Part shown: positions 41,895 through 49,505 of the stretch, piece by piece
Layout: every line of letters starts with the position of its first letter
Position numbering within the stretch: position 1 is the stretch's first letter
Origin: Pullichristensenella excrementipullorum
GTDB taxonomy: Bacteria > Bacillota > Clostridia > Christensenellales > Aristaeellaceae
Direction of reading: 5' to 3'
Assembly (NCBI GenBank): GCA_018713365.1
Contig: DVOU01000029.1
Coordinates: forward strand, 14,686-78,685
Length of the DNA stretch: 64,000 bases
Notes under the pieces: model-generated
Databases searched by the model: none
Seen by the model: the letters and a program-made list of their open reading frames with translations, nothing else
What the model was told of the DNA's origin: nothing
Translations under genes and position numbers: made by a program

Positions 41895-42183
41895 ATAACC
41901 AGCGGCAGGCGGCCATATCCACGCGGCCGTCGGGAAGAAAGGATACGCCCTCGTCTTCCAGCATCCTGCGGCGCAGTTCGGGGTCGCCGCCCGCGGCGAG
42001 GGAGCCGTCCTGTTTGACCACCCGCTGCCACGGCAGTTCCGGCGGGCAGAAGCGCATGGCGCGGCCCACCTCCCGCGCAGCGCGGGGGCGGCAAAGCACG
42101 CGGGCGATCTGGCCGTAGGAGATGACCTTGCCGCGCGGTATCTGGGAAACGATGCCGTAGACCTGCTGGTAAAAGGCGTTCAT
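41893..42183 (-). CDS. Alkyltransferase-like (ATL) DNA base-flipping protein
   Basis: A 96-residue protein of the MGMT family. IPRGKVISYGQIARVL is the conserved DNA-binding part. In true O6-methylguanine methyltransferases the motif PCHRV holds the acceptor Cys; here it reads PWQRV with Trp at residue 52, as in ATL1. Such proteins bind and flip alkylated bases and hand them to nucleotide excision repair. ATG 42183 has GGAGG five bases upstream. Confidence 0.9.
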   Translation of the reverse strand: MNAFYQQVYGIVSQIPRGKVISYGQIARVLCRPRAAREVGRAMRFCPPELPWQRVVKQDGSLAAGGDPELRRRMLEDEGVSFLPDGRVDMAACRWL

Positions 42184-42200
42184 TTGTCCTCCGTATGGAA

Positions 42201-42228
42201 AAGGGCGGAGAAACTCGTCTCCGCCCTT
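42201..42228 (-). terminator. Terminator of the DUF1292 gene
   Basis: Perfect 11-bp stem AAGGGCGGAGA / TCTCCGCCCTT with TTTT on the minus-strand exit side. Confidence 0.75.
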
Positions 42229-42259
42229 CCGGCTTCCGATACGCCCCAAAGGGCGTCGG

Positions 42260-42568
42260 TCACTCCTCGTCATCCTCCTCGTCGTCCTCAAAGAGGCCGT
42301 TCTGGACGATCTCGATGAGCTTGTCCGCCAGCTCTTCGGCGACCGGCACAAATTCCTCCTGATCGTCGCCCACGGCCACGACCTCCATGATGTAGGCGTC
42401 GCGCTGATGCTCTTCATCGCACTCGTCGCACCCACATTCGCCGTCCTCGTCTACCTCCGCCAACAGAGCGTATTCCTTACCCTCGTAGAAGAAATAATCG
42501 AGCACCTCCATGGTGATCTCATTGCCCTCATCATCCTCAAAGACGACGAGATCCAATTCCTCATCCAT
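42260..42568 (-). CDS. DUF1292 domain-containing acidic protein
   Basis: A 102-residue very acidic protein. The DUF1292 core VVFEDDEGNEITMEVLDYFF followed by YEGKEYALLAEVDEDG is clear, with a Cys cluster (ECGCDECDEEH) in the middle and an EDDEEDDEE tail. Function unknown in this family (YrzB-like). It is monocistronic here, not beside the usual ruvX and mltG genes. Confidence 0.9.
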   Translation of the reverse strand: MDEELDLVVFEDDEGNEITMEVLDYFFYEGKEYALLAEVDEDGECGCDECDEEHQRDAYIMEVVAVGDDQEEFVPVAEELADKLIEIVQNGLFEDDEEDDEE

Positions 42569-42692
42569 TTTCGCACGCTCCTTTCTTCAGTGTATTGAAC
42601 GGGCCCCGCCCATTCGCCACTATTATACCCGCTGGCCGGGAAAAAATCAACCGGCATTTATGGCTTTGGGGCTACAAAATCGCGGCGGGACG

Positions 42693-42701
42693 TGGTACAA
42701 T
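42693..42701 (+). promoter_or_regulatory. Possible extended -10 promoter of the GNAT gene
   Basis: TGGTACAAT at 42693-42701, about 30 bp before the ATG; no convincing -35 box. Confidence 0.45.
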
Positions 42702-42730
42702 AGAGGAAGTTCCAGAAAGGTGGAAAGACG

Positions 42731-43246
42731 ATGATCCGAGGAAAGTTTCTGACCTCGCAGGAGGATGTGAGCGCGGTGATGGACATCCGCCGCCGCGTGT
42801 TCGTGGAGGAACAGGGTTACAGCGCCGATACGGAGATCGACGGTTTTGACAAAATGGCCGTCTACGCGCTTGCCTTTGACGAAAACGACCGGCCCGCCGG
42901 CACGGGGCGGCTGATCATCAACGACGAAAGCCGCTTTCAGATCGGCCGCGTCTGCGTACTCAAGGAGGCGCGCGGGCGGGGGCTGGGCGATCTGGTGGTG
43001 CGCATGCTGCTCTACCGGGCGCTGGAACTGGGCGCGGGCGAGATCTGGCTGGGCGCGCAACTGCCGGCGGTGGGCTTCTACGCCCGCTACGGCTTTAAGC
43101 CTGTCGGCGAAATTTACGACGACGAGGGCGTGCCCCATCGCTGGATGCGGGCAAAAGCCGAGGAAGTAAATCTGGAAGGGAGCTGCGGCGGACACAGCCG
43201 CTGCGCCGGCTGCGCGGGCGATTGCTCGGCCTGCGAGGAGAAGTAG
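42731..43246 (+). CDS. GNAT family acetyltransferase with Cys-rich tail
   Basis: A 171-residue protein. Acetyl-CoA-binding motif CVLKEARGRGLGDLVV and the typical AVGFYARYGFKPVGE segment place it in the GNAT superfamily. It ends in a tail with five cysteines (residues 152, 158, 161, 165, 168) in a Gly/Ala/Ser context, which could bind zinc or a cluster. ATG behind AAAGGTGG. The substrate is not known. Confidence 0.87.
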   Translation: MIRGKFLTSQEDVSAVMDIRRRVFVEEQGYSADTEIDGFDKMAVYALAFDENDRPAGTGRLIINDESRFQIGRVCVLKEARGRGLGDLVVRMLLYRALELGAGEIWLGAQLPAVGFYARYGFKPVGEIYDDEGVPHRWMRAKAEEVNLEGSCGGHSRCAGCAGDCSACEEK

Positions 43247-43265
43247 GGTTCCGCGACGAAAGAAA

Positions 43266-43301
43266 GGCTGAGAAAAATATCGGGATCGTTTCTCAGCCCT
43301 T
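43266..43301 (+). terminator. GNAT gene terminator
   Basis: Perfect 10-bp stem GGCTGAGAAA / TTTCTCAGCC with 13-base loop, followed by CTTCT. Confidence 0.7.
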
Positions 43302-43345
43302 CTACTTTCTGCAATGGTTGTTTCAAGTTTCTGGCCGCGCTTTTG

Positions 43346-43374
43346 TTGACATATCCTTAAAATTAGTTTATATT
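43346..43374 (+). promoter_or_regulatory. Sigma-A promoter of the YbjN-like gene
   Basis: TTGACA at 43346-43351, 17-bp AT-rich spacer, TATATT at 43369-43374; ATG is 43 bp downstream. Confidence 0.85.
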
Positions 43375-43416
43375 AAATATGATGCCAAAACAAGAAAAGC
43401 GAAAGGATGATTTCCC

Positions 43417-43917
43417 ATGAAGAAGCGCGCACTCTCCCTGTTTGCAATGGTGATGGCGATGATCGTTTTCGCTGTTCCGACGCTGGCCGAAGATGCAAAT
43501 CTCGAAACCACAGCCCTATTCATCGAATACCTCGACGAAGAAGATTATCGCTACTCCTACGAAGGGTTTCTCGACAATGGCTTCGAATGTATACGGATGG
43601 CCTTTAGAGGAGACAATTGCGATCCCGTGGTGGTCCTGCACTTTGACCCGGACGAGGACTGCTGCAACCTGCGCGTGTGGAATGTGATCGAATACGAAGA
43701 AGTCATGGAGCCGGTGATTCTTGGTGTAGTAAACGAGCTGAACGTGAAGTACAAGTTCGGCAAGTGGTCTGCGGACGACGACTTTTCTGTGACGGCGTCC
43801 CTGGACGTGTTCCTGCGCCCGAACGAAGATATGAGCGAGACCCTGATGCAGGCCATACAGATCCTTGTACAGGTCGTGGACACCTGCTATCCGGAACTTG
43901 AGCCTTACAGGGAGTAA
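43417..43917 (+). CDS. Secreted YbjN-like protein
   Basis: A 166-residue exported protein. The signal peptide (MKKRALSLFAMVMAMIVFAV then PTLA) cuts near residue 24. The mature part has the alternating strands and helices of the YbjN/bacterial sensory-transduction fold: FIEYLDEEDYRYSYEGFLD, then PVVVLHFDPDED, then MEPVILGVVNELNVKYKFG. Codon use and base composition are clearly more AT-rich than in neighbours. It has its own promoter and terminator, and function is unknown. Confidence 0.75.
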   Translation: MKKRALSLFAMVMAMIVFAVPTLAEDANLETTALFIEYLDEEDYRYSYEGFLDNGFECIRMAFRGDNCDPVVVLHFDPDEDCCNLRVWNVIEYEEVMEPVILGVVNELNVKYKFGKWSADDDFSVTASLDVFLRPNEDMSETLMQAIQILVQVVDTCYPELEPYRE

Positions 43918-43929
43918 AGTAATTGGAAG

Positions 43930-43972
43930 GGTGCTGTGAAGAACGCAAAGTTCTTTCACAGCACCTTTTTTA
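43930..43972 (+). terminator. Strong terminator of the YbjN-like gene
   Basis: Stem GGTGCTGTGAA (43930-43940) / TTCACAGCACC (43955-43965), extended by GAAC/GTTC, followed by TTTTTTATT. Confidence 0.9.
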
Positions 43973-44692
43973 TTCTTCTTCCAGCGTTTTGAGAAACGCC
44001 CTGTCCTTTTTGTCCAGCGGAGCGGTCTCCAGAAGCTCCGGGCGGCGTTCGCGGGTGAGCCTGAGCGCCTGTTCGCGCCGCCAGCGCCCGATGAACGCGT
44101 GGTTGCCGTTCAAAAGCACTTCCGGCACCTCGCGGCCGCGAAACTCGCGGGGGCGGGTGTACTGTGGGTATTCGAGCAGGCCGGTGGTGAAGCTCTCGTC
44201 CTCGGCGCTCTCCTCGCTGCCCAATACGCCGGGCAGCAGGCGCGAGACGGCGTCGATGACCACCAACGCCGCCGTTTCGCCGCCGGTGAGTACGTAATCG
44301 CCGATGGAGAGTTCCTCCGGGAAGCACATTTCCAGCGCGCGCTCGTCCACGCCCTCGTAGTGGCCGCAGAGGAGCATGATCTCTTCCTCCCCAGCCAGCT
44401 CCTCCACCACTTTCTGCGTCAGCGTGCGGCCGCGCGGGGAGAGGTAGATGCGCCGCTGCCCCGCCTCGGCGTTGGCTTCGCAGGCGTCGACGATGGGCTG
44501 GGCCAGCATCACCATGCCCGCGCCGCCGCCGAAGGGGTAATCGTCGGTATTTTTATGCTTGTTTTGCGAATAGGCGCGTATGTCTATGCACTCGACGGTG
44601 AGCAGGCCCTTTTCCAGCGCCCGGCCGACGATGGACTCGCCCAGCGCTGCGCGCACCATGTCCGGGAAGATGGTCAATACCTTAATCCGCAT
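43970..44692 (-). CDS. trmD: tRNA (guanine-37-N1)-methyltransferase
   Basis: A 240-residue SPOUT enzyme protecting the reading frame by methylating G37. Motifs: YPFGGGAGMVMLAQP, LLCGHYEGVDER and the trefoil-knot IGDYVLTGGETAALVVIDAV. It overlaps rimM by 11 nt. In most Firmicutes rplS follows trmD; here transcription meets the terminator of the convergent YbjN-like gene instead. Confidence 0.97.
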   Translation of the reverse strand: MRIKVLTIFPDMVRAALGESIVGRALEKGLLTVECIDIRAYSQNKHKNTDDYPFGGGAGMVMLAQPIVDACEANAEAGQRRIYLSPRGRTLTQKVVEELAGEEEIMLLCGHYEGVDERALEMCFPEELSIGDYVLTGGETAALVVIDAVSRLLPGVLGSEESAEDESFTTGLLEYPQYTRPREFRGREVPEVLLNGNHAFIGRWRREQALRLTRERRPELLETAPLDKKDRAFLKTLEEE

Positions 44693-45206
44693 CGAACACC
44701 GCCACTTCCCGCAGCCGCGCGGCCACCAGCACCATCTCGCCCGCTTCCAGATCGACCTTTTTCACCACGCTCTTCAGCGCCGGGACCAGCACTTCGCCGC
44801 GCGGGCCGTTGAACACGTAGACATCGTTGCCGCCGGGCTGCAGCACATCGCGGAGGGTGCCGAGGTCGCCTCCCTCGTCGTCCACGCCATGCAGGCCGAT
44901 GAGGTCGCAGAGGAAGTTCGTGTCCTCATCCAGTTCCACGGCGTGGGCGCGGTCGATGTAGAGAAGCTCGCCGCGCAGTTTTTCCGCCGCGTCGCGGTCC
45001 TCCACGCCCTCGAGGGTGAGAAACACCGCCTCCTGCGCGCGGCGGGTGGCGCGGATATGCACGGGCACGTAGTCCTCCCCGCGCTTGAAATACGCCTGCG
45101 CAAGGCCGTCAAAGCGCTCCACATCGCAGGTGATGGGGCGCAGCTTCACTTCGCCGCGCACGCCCTGGGGCTTGACGATCTCGCCGATGACGAGGTAATT
45201 GTCCAT
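44682..45206 (-). CDS. rimM: 16S rRNA processing protein RimM
   Basis: A 174-residue 30S maturation factor. N-terminal RimM domain (LVIGEIVKPQGVRGEVKLRP) and C-terminal PRC-barrel (FLCDLIGLHGVDDEGGDLG, DVYVFNGPRGEVLVPALKSV). The ATG at 45206 lies eight bases after AGGAGG; an in-frame extension to 45323 runs into the hairpin element and has no family similarity. A long non-coding leader precedes it. Confidence 0.95.
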   Translation of the reverse strand: MDNYLVIGEIVKPQGVRGEVKLRPITCDVERFDGLAQAYFKRGEDYVPVHIRATRRAQEAVFLTLEGVEDRDAAEKLRGELLYIDRAHAVELDEDTNFLCDLIGLHGVDDEGGDLGTLRDVLQPGGNDVYVFNGPRGEVLVPALKSVVKKVDLEAGEMVLVAARLREVAVFDAD

Positions 45207-45221
45207 ACGCACCTCCTTCGG

Positions 45222-45245
45222 AAAAGAAAAGCGGCTTTGGGCCGC
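45222..45245 (-). terminator. Terminator hairpin directly before rimM
   Basis: Minus-strand stem GCGGC CCAAA GCCGC followed by TTTTCTTTT, ending only 16 bases before the rimM start codon. Its position inside an operon suggests attenuation. Confidence 0.7.
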
Positions 45246-45450
45246 ATCAGAGGTTCTGCAATACATGAGAAACCCCAGAGTGACGAGAAAGCCCACGAGG
45301 CAAGGAAGCGACCCTGCCGTCAAGGGAGCTTACATGGACGTAAGTGACCGCAGGCGGCAGGGTTGCTGACACAGCAAGCAAAAATTGCTTCAATTTTTAA
45401 TTGAAGAAAAGCAATTTTTGCGGTCGGGGGCTTTATCGGCGCTCTGGCGC
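45246..45450 (-). promoter_or_regulatory. Structured leader element with three abutting hairpins
   Basis: Between khpA and rimM are three hairpins without gaps: 45312-45362 (CCCTGCCG/CGGCAGGG with inner CTTAC/GTAAG), 45363-45377 (TTGCTG ACA CAGCAA) and 45378-45421 (GCAAAAATTGC/GCAATTTTTGC with inner TTCAATT/AATTGAA). The last is very AT-rich in GC-rich surroundings. It leads into the terminator at 45222-45245. It could be a regulatory leader or an inserted palindromic repeat. Confidence 0.6.
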
Positions 45451-45678
45451 CTAGATGATTTCCACGAACACCGGCTTGGGGCTGTTCACAGACGCAGCCT
45501 TGACCACCGTGCGGATGGCCTTGGCGATGCGGCCCTGCTTGCCGATGACCTTGCCCATATCGTCGGCGTCCACGCGCAGTTCGATGACGATGCTGTCGGC
45601 ATTTTCCACCTCGCGCACGTCCACCGCGTCCGGCTTTTCCACCAGCGAGCGGGCGATGTATCTGACCAGTTCCACCAT
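45451..45678 (-). CDS. khpA: KH-domain RNA-binding protein KhpA
   Basis: A 75-residue protein with a single KH domain; the GxxG-type loop reads IGKQGRIAKAIRTVVKAA. It binds RNA, in several Gram-positives together with KhpB, affecting division and envelope. Lies 2 bp after rpsP, its standard position. Confidence 0.95.
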   Translation of the reverse strand: MVELVRYIARSLVEKPDAVDVREVENADSIVIELRVDADDMGKVIGKQGRIAKAIRTVVKAASVNSPKPVFVEII

Positions 45679-45680
45679 GC

Positions 45681-45920
45681 TTACAGCACGCCGCCCTTCT
45701 TGAGCAGGCCGCGCACGGTGTCGGTCGGCTGCGCGCCGACGCCCAGCCAGTACTTGGCGCGCTCTTCATTGATCTTCAGCTCCACCGGCTCGGTGAGGGG
45801 GTTGTAGTAGCCCACTTCCTCGATGAAGCGGCCATCGCGGGGGTTGCGGCTGTCGGTGACGACGAGGCGGTAGAACGGCATCTTCTTCATGCCCATCCTC
45901 TTGAGACGGATCTTGACCAT
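45681..45920 (-). CDS. rpsP: 30S ribosomal protein S16
   Basis: A 79-residue protein of normal length starting MVKIRLKRMGMKKMPFYRLV, followed by VTDSRNPRDGRFIEEVGYYN; the C-terminus GAQPTDTVRGLLKKGGVL is conserved. ATG 45920 with a GGAGG upstream is preferred to a longer frame. Confidence 0.97.
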   Translation of the reverse strand: MVKIRLKRMGMKKMPFYRLVVTDSRNPRDGRFIEEVGYYNPLTEPVELKINEERAKYWLGVGAQPTDTVRGLLKKGGVL

Positions 45921-45974
45921 GGGTGTATCCTCCTTAGAAACCTGTGTTTGTATAATCATACGGAAAGACCGTGA

Positions 45975-47318
45975 TTATCCCCTGAACTTGCCAAACGGTA
46001 TGCGCAGGCGCTTTTTGCCGCCGCCCATCATCTGCTTCATCATCTGCCGCGCCTGGTCGAACTGCTTGAGCAGCAGGTTGACATCCTGCACGGTGGCGCC
46101 GCTGCCGGCGGCCACGCGGCGCTTGCGGGAGGCGTTGAGTATATCCGGGTTGCGGCGCTCCATGCGCGTCATGGAAAGGATGATGGCCTCGTTTTTCTTC
46201 TGGGCCTTCATCATCTTTTCCTCGTCGATGTCGGATTCCTTGATCTTGCTGGCCAGGCCGGGGATCATCTTCAGCATGCTGGAGACGCTGCCCATTTTGG
46301 TAATCTGGCGAATTTGATCGAGGTAATCCTCGAGGGTGAAGCTGTTGGTGCGCATCTTGCGCACCATGTCCACGGCCTTTTCCTCCTCGAAATTCTCCTG
46401 CGCCTTTTCGATGAGGCTCAGCACATCGCCCATGCCGAGGATGCGCGAGGCCATGCGGTCCGGGTGGAAAGGCTCGATGTCGGTGAGCTTTTCGCCGACG
46501 CCGGCGAACTTGATGGGCTTGCCCGTGACCGCGCGCACGGAGATGGCCGCACCGCCGCGGGTGTCGCCGTCGAGCTTGGTGAGGATGACGCCATCCACGC
46601 CCAGTTCCTTGTTGAAGGTGTCTGCGACGGTGACGGCGTCCTGGCCGGTCATGGCGTCGACGACGAGGAGGATCTCCTTCGGCTTGACCGTGGCGCGGAT
46701 CTCGCGCAGCTCCTCCATGAGCTTCTGGTCGATGTGCAGACGGCCGGCGGTGTCGATGATGACCGGGTCGCGGCCATAGTAACGCGCGTATTCCACGGCC
46801 TCTTTGGCGATCTGCACCGGGTCGCCCTGACCCTTTTCAAAGACCTCCACGCCCACCTGTCCGCCGACGACCTGCAGCTGCTTGATGGCCGCGGGACGGT
46901 AGACGTCGCAGGCGACGAGCAGGGGCTTTTTGCCGCCCTTTTTGATGAGGTTGCCGAGCTTGGCGGCCATGGTGGTCTTGCCCGCGCCCTGCAATCCGCA
47001 GAGCATGTAGATGGTCGGCGGCTGGGGGGAATAGGTCAACTTGGCGTTGGTGCCGCCCATCAGCTGGGTCAGTTCGTCGTTTACGATCTTGACGACCTGC
47101 TGACCGGGCGTGAGGCTGCCCAGTATCTCCTGCCCCACGGCGCGCTCGGTGACCTTTTTGATGAAATCCTTGACGACGGTGAAGTTGACGTCGGCTTCCA
47201 GAAGCGCCATGCGCACTTCGCGCATCGCGGTCTTGACGTCCGCCTCGCTGAGTTTGCCCTTGCCGGACAGCTTTTTGAACGCATTTTGCAGTTTATCGGT
47301 CAAGCCCTCGAATGCCAT
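45975..47318 (-). CDS. ffh: Signal recognition particle protein Ffh
   Basis: A 447-residue GTPase targeting membrane proteins co-translationally. N-domain helices, then G-domain with GLQGAGKTTMAAKLG (G1), DTAGRLHID (G3) and TKLDGDTRGGAAIS (G4). The Met-rich M domain follows (MKMIPGLASKI..., DEEKMMKAQKKNEAIILSM, and a MKQMMGGGKKR tail), which binds 4.5S RNA. Directly follows ylxM. Confidence 0.98.
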   Translation of the reverse strand: MAFEGLTDKLQNAFKKLSGKGKLSEADVKTAMREVRMALLEADVNFTVVKDFIKKVTERAVGQEILGSLTPGQQVVKIVNDELTQLMGGTNAKLTYSPQPPTIYMLCGLQGAGKTTMAAKLGNLIKKGGKKPLLVACDVYRPAAIKQLQVVGGQVGVEVFEKGQGDPVQIAKEAVEYARYYGRDPVIIDTAGRLHIDQKLMEELREIRATVKPKEILLVVDAMTGQDAVTVADTFNKELGVDGVILTKLDGDTRGGAAISVRAVTGKPIKFAGVGEKLTDIEPFHPDRMASRILGMGDVLSLIEKAQENFEEEKAVDMVRKMRTNSFTLEDYLDQIRQITKMGSVSSMLKMIPGLASKIKESDIDEEKMMKAQKKNEAIILSMTRMERRNPDILNASRKRRVAAGSGATVQDVNLLLKQFDQARQMMKQMMGGGKKRLRIPFGKFRG

Positions 47319-47324
47319 GCGCGC

Positions 47325-47651
47325 TCACCTCTCGATCTGCAATATGTTGGTCAGGCGGCGGCGCGCCGCCTCCGTGTCGCCCTCGTCCAGCGCCGTCAGG
47401 CAGGCCGCCGCCTCATGGGTGATGGCCAGATAGCGACGCACGAGGCCGAGCTTTTCTTCGTATTCCTCGAGCTTTTTGCGGGCGGCGGTCATGCCGTCGC
47501 TCACCGCCTGGCGGGAGACGCCCATCTGCGCGCCGATCTCGGAGAGGGACATGTCCTCCTCATAGCGCATGCGCAGCATCTCGCGCCGCTTGGGGGTGAG
47601 GAGCGCGCCGTAAAAATCGAGCAGATAGGCGGTCTCCACGCGCGGTTCCAT
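47325..47651 (-). CDS. ylxM: YlxM family DNA-binding protein
   Basis: A 108-residue protein with a sigma-70 region-4-like helix-turn-helix (MRYEEDMSLSEIGAQMGVSR followed by QAVSDGMTAARKKL). YlxM typically precedes ffh and stimulates SRP GTPase cycling in streptococci. ATG 47651 follows AGGGGG. First gene of the SRP/rpsP operon; stop is 6 bp from ffh. Confidence 0.94.
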   Translation of the reverse strand: MEPRVETAYLLDFYGALLTPKRREMLRMRYEEDMSLSEIGAQMGVSRQAVSDGMTAARKKLEEYEEKLGLVRRYLAITHEAAACLTALDEGDTEAARRRLTNILQIER

Positions 47652-47689
47652 GGCCGTTCCCCCTGTAAAGCAAATTCGCTTGCCACGAT

Positions 47690-47718
47690 ATTGTAGCAAA
47701 AGCCGCGCCGGATGTCAA
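47690..47718 (-). promoter_or_regulatory. Sigma-A promoter of ylxM-ffh operon
   Basis: Minus strand TTGACA (47718-47713), 17-bp spacer, TACAAT (47695-47690), 39 bp upstream of the ylxM ATG. Confidence 0.85.
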
Positions 47719-47759
47719 GTAAAATATTTTGACAGCGCGGAACGCGGCCTCCGGGAGGG

Positions 47760-48914
47760 TCATTTCCCCGCCCCGGCCCTTCCCCCCAGCGCGCGGGCGA
47801 TGGGCGTGCGGCGCGCCTTCATCGCCCCTTTGGGGCAGAACTCCTGACAGCAGAAGCAGCAGATGCACTTGCGGCGGTCGATGCGCGGGAGATTTTTGCG
47901 CATAATGATGGCGTGGGCGGGGCAGATGCGGGCGCACTGGCCGCAGCCCACGCACTGCCGCGCCTCCAGAGCCGGGCGGGCGCGCATCAGGCGGCGCATG
48001 ACCTTGCCCGCCAGCGGCCCGAGGGGGCCGGGGATGGGGCGGGCGAACTCCAGCGAACTGCGCTCTGTCACCAGTTTGAAATCGGGAACGGCAAACAGCT
48101 CTCCGGCGATGGAGAGGTCTTCCGCGCGCGCGGGGATGCAGCCGCGTTTCCGGGCGGCGGCGAGGGTGGGCACATCCCGCGAGCGCAGGCCGATGATGTG
48201 GGCGGCGGCGAGGTCGAGGGCATGCGGGTTTTGCGCCGCCAGCACCGCGCCGACCGCGCGCGGCGTGCCCGCCGTGGGGCCGTTGCCCTCCATGGCGATC
48301 ACGGCGTCGCAGATGGAGAGGCGGGGGCGGACGAAATCGGCAAGATCGACGAGCATATCGGCAAAGTCGTCCGGCTTGGGGTAGCGGAAGTGGTATTCCG
48401 GCTTGAGCGTGCCGGGAATGACGCCAAAGAGGTTCTTGACGGCGCAGGACATGCCCATCATGCCGTGGGTCTTCAGTTTACATACGTCGATGGTGGCGTC
48501 CGCCCCGTCCAGCCAGGCGGTGTACTGGAAGGAGCGCAATATCTTGCCCTCGGGGAAGGAGACCGCGCGCTGGGAAAAATCGCGGTTCAGCCGCGCGCCC
48601 ACTTTCTCCACGGCGGTCATGCCGGAGGCGGCGTAGACGTGGCCGACGAAGGCGGCGGTGTAGAGACCGCCGGGGCTGTCGCCGACGATGACCTCAGCCC
48701 CGCGCGCGGCGAGCAGGCGGCAGAGGACGCTGACGAGCTGGGGATGCGGGGTGACGGCGCGCTCCGGCCCGCCGCCGGAGACGAGGTTGACCTTGAGGGC
48801 CACCTGCATGCCCGGGCGCACCCAGTCAAGGCCGCCGAAGGGCGCGAGCGCCTCAAGAAGCGCCGCCTCCACGCGCTCGTAGTCCGCACAGCGGACGATG
48901 GACACATCGGTCAT
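47760..48914 (-). CDS. DUF362 domain protein with C-terminal 2[4Fe-4S] ferredoxin domain
   Basis: A 384-residue protein. The DUF362 domain (about 1-300) includes VALKVNLVSGGGPERAVTPH, VGDSPGG and KLKTHGMMGMSCAVKNLFGV. Two cluster-binding motifs end the protein: CVGCGQCARICPAHAI and CICCFCCQEFCPKGAM. Such proteins are presumed redox or Fe-S-handling enzymes, but no reaction is established. ATG 48914 is chosen since the longer frame overlaps the divergent fucU promoter. Confidence 0.9.
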   Translation of the reverse strand: MTDVSIVRCADYERVEAALLEALAPFGGLDWVRPGMQVALKVNLVSGGGPERAVTPHPQLVSVLCRLLAARGAEVIVGDSPGGLYTAAFVGHVYAASGMTAVEKVGARLNRDFSQRAVSFPEGKILRSFQYTAWLDGADATIDVCKLKTHGMMGMSCAVKNLFGVIPGTLKPEYHFRYPKPDDFADMLVDLADFVRPRLSICDAVIAMEGNGPTAGTPRAVGAVLAAQNPHALDLAAAHIIGLRSRDVPTLAAARKRGCIPARAEDLSIAGELFAVPDFKLVTERSSLEFARPIPGPLGPLAGKVMRRLMRARPALEARQCVGCGQCARICPAHAIIMRKNLPRIDRRKCICCFCCQEFCPKGAMKARRTPIARALGGRAGAGK

Positions 48915-48966
48915 GGCATTTTCCCCTTTTGCGCGCCCCGCCGGACTCGCGGAACGCAAAATTATG

Positions 48967-48975
48967 TGGTATAAT
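48967..48975 (+). promoter_or_regulatory. Extended -10 promoter of the RbsD/FucU gene
   Basis: TGGTATAAT at 48967-48975, 46 bp before the ATG; -35 region weak. Confidence 0.6.
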
Positions 48976-49020
48976 ACAGGCAGGCGCATGCCGCCAAATA
49001 CAGACAAAGGAGCGATGGCT

Positions 49021-49470
49021 ATGCTCAAAGGTGTTCCGACCATCCTCTGCCCCGAACTGCTCAAAACGCTGGACGAGATGGGGCACAACGACATACTGGT
49101 GCTTGGCGACGGCAACTTCCCCGGCTCCGGCATCGCCCGCGCCGGCGGCGCGAAGCTCATCCGTGCGGACGGCATCGGCGCGGCGGAGATGTTCGCGGCC
49201 ATTTTGCAGGTGATGCCGCTGGACGAATACGTGGACACGCCCGTGGTGCTGATCGAAAAGGAGGCGCTGGACAAGGACCTGCCCACCCCCATTTGGGACA
49301 CGTTCGCCAGCATCGTATCCCAGCACGACCCGCGCGGGGCGAAGGCCATCGGCCGCATCCCCCGCTACGATTTCTACGAGCAGGCCAGGACCGCCTACTG
49401 CGTGGTGCAGACCACCGAGAGCGCCCTCTACGGCTGCGCCATGATCCGCAAGGGCGTCATCCGGCCCTGA
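49021..49470 (+). CDS. fucU: RbsD/FucU family sugar mutarotase
   Basis: A 149-residue protein. Motifs MGHNDILVLGDGNFPGSG (catalytic His/Asp region) and a C-terminal RTAYCVVQTTESALYGCAMI fit the RbsD/FucU family, which interconverts anomers of fucose or ribose. The overall layout is nearer FucU. ATG 49021 is eight bases after AGGAG. Monocistronic, with no sugar-catabolism genes nearby, so the sugar is uncertain. Confidence 0.88.
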   Translation: MLKGVPTILCPELLKTLDEMGHNDILVLGDGNFPGSGIARAGGAKLIRADGIGAAEMFAAILQVMPLDEYVDTPVVLIEKEALDKDLPTPIWDTFASIVSQHDPRGAKAIGRIPRYDFYEQARTAYCVVQTTESALYGCAMIRKGVIRP

Positions 49471-49480
49471 CCCATCGCTG

Positions 49481-49504
49481 AAAGCCCGCTTCACGCGGGC
49501 TTTT
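49481..49504. terminator. Bidirectional terminator between fucU and gpsA
   Basis: Perfect 9-bp stem AAAGCCCGC / GCGGGCTTT followed by TTCC; convergent genes end on both sides. Confidence 0.85.
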
Positions 49505-49505
49505 C

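Noticed and set aside
45207..45323. rimM extension upstream of ATG 45206
   Set aside because: The extra 39 residues translate the terminator and hairpin region and have no RimM similarity; the AGGAGG fits ATG 45206.
47760..49358. N-terminal extension of the DUF362 protein to 49358
   Set aside because: The extension runs antisense through the RbsD/FucU gene and its promoter; family similarity begins at ATG 48914.
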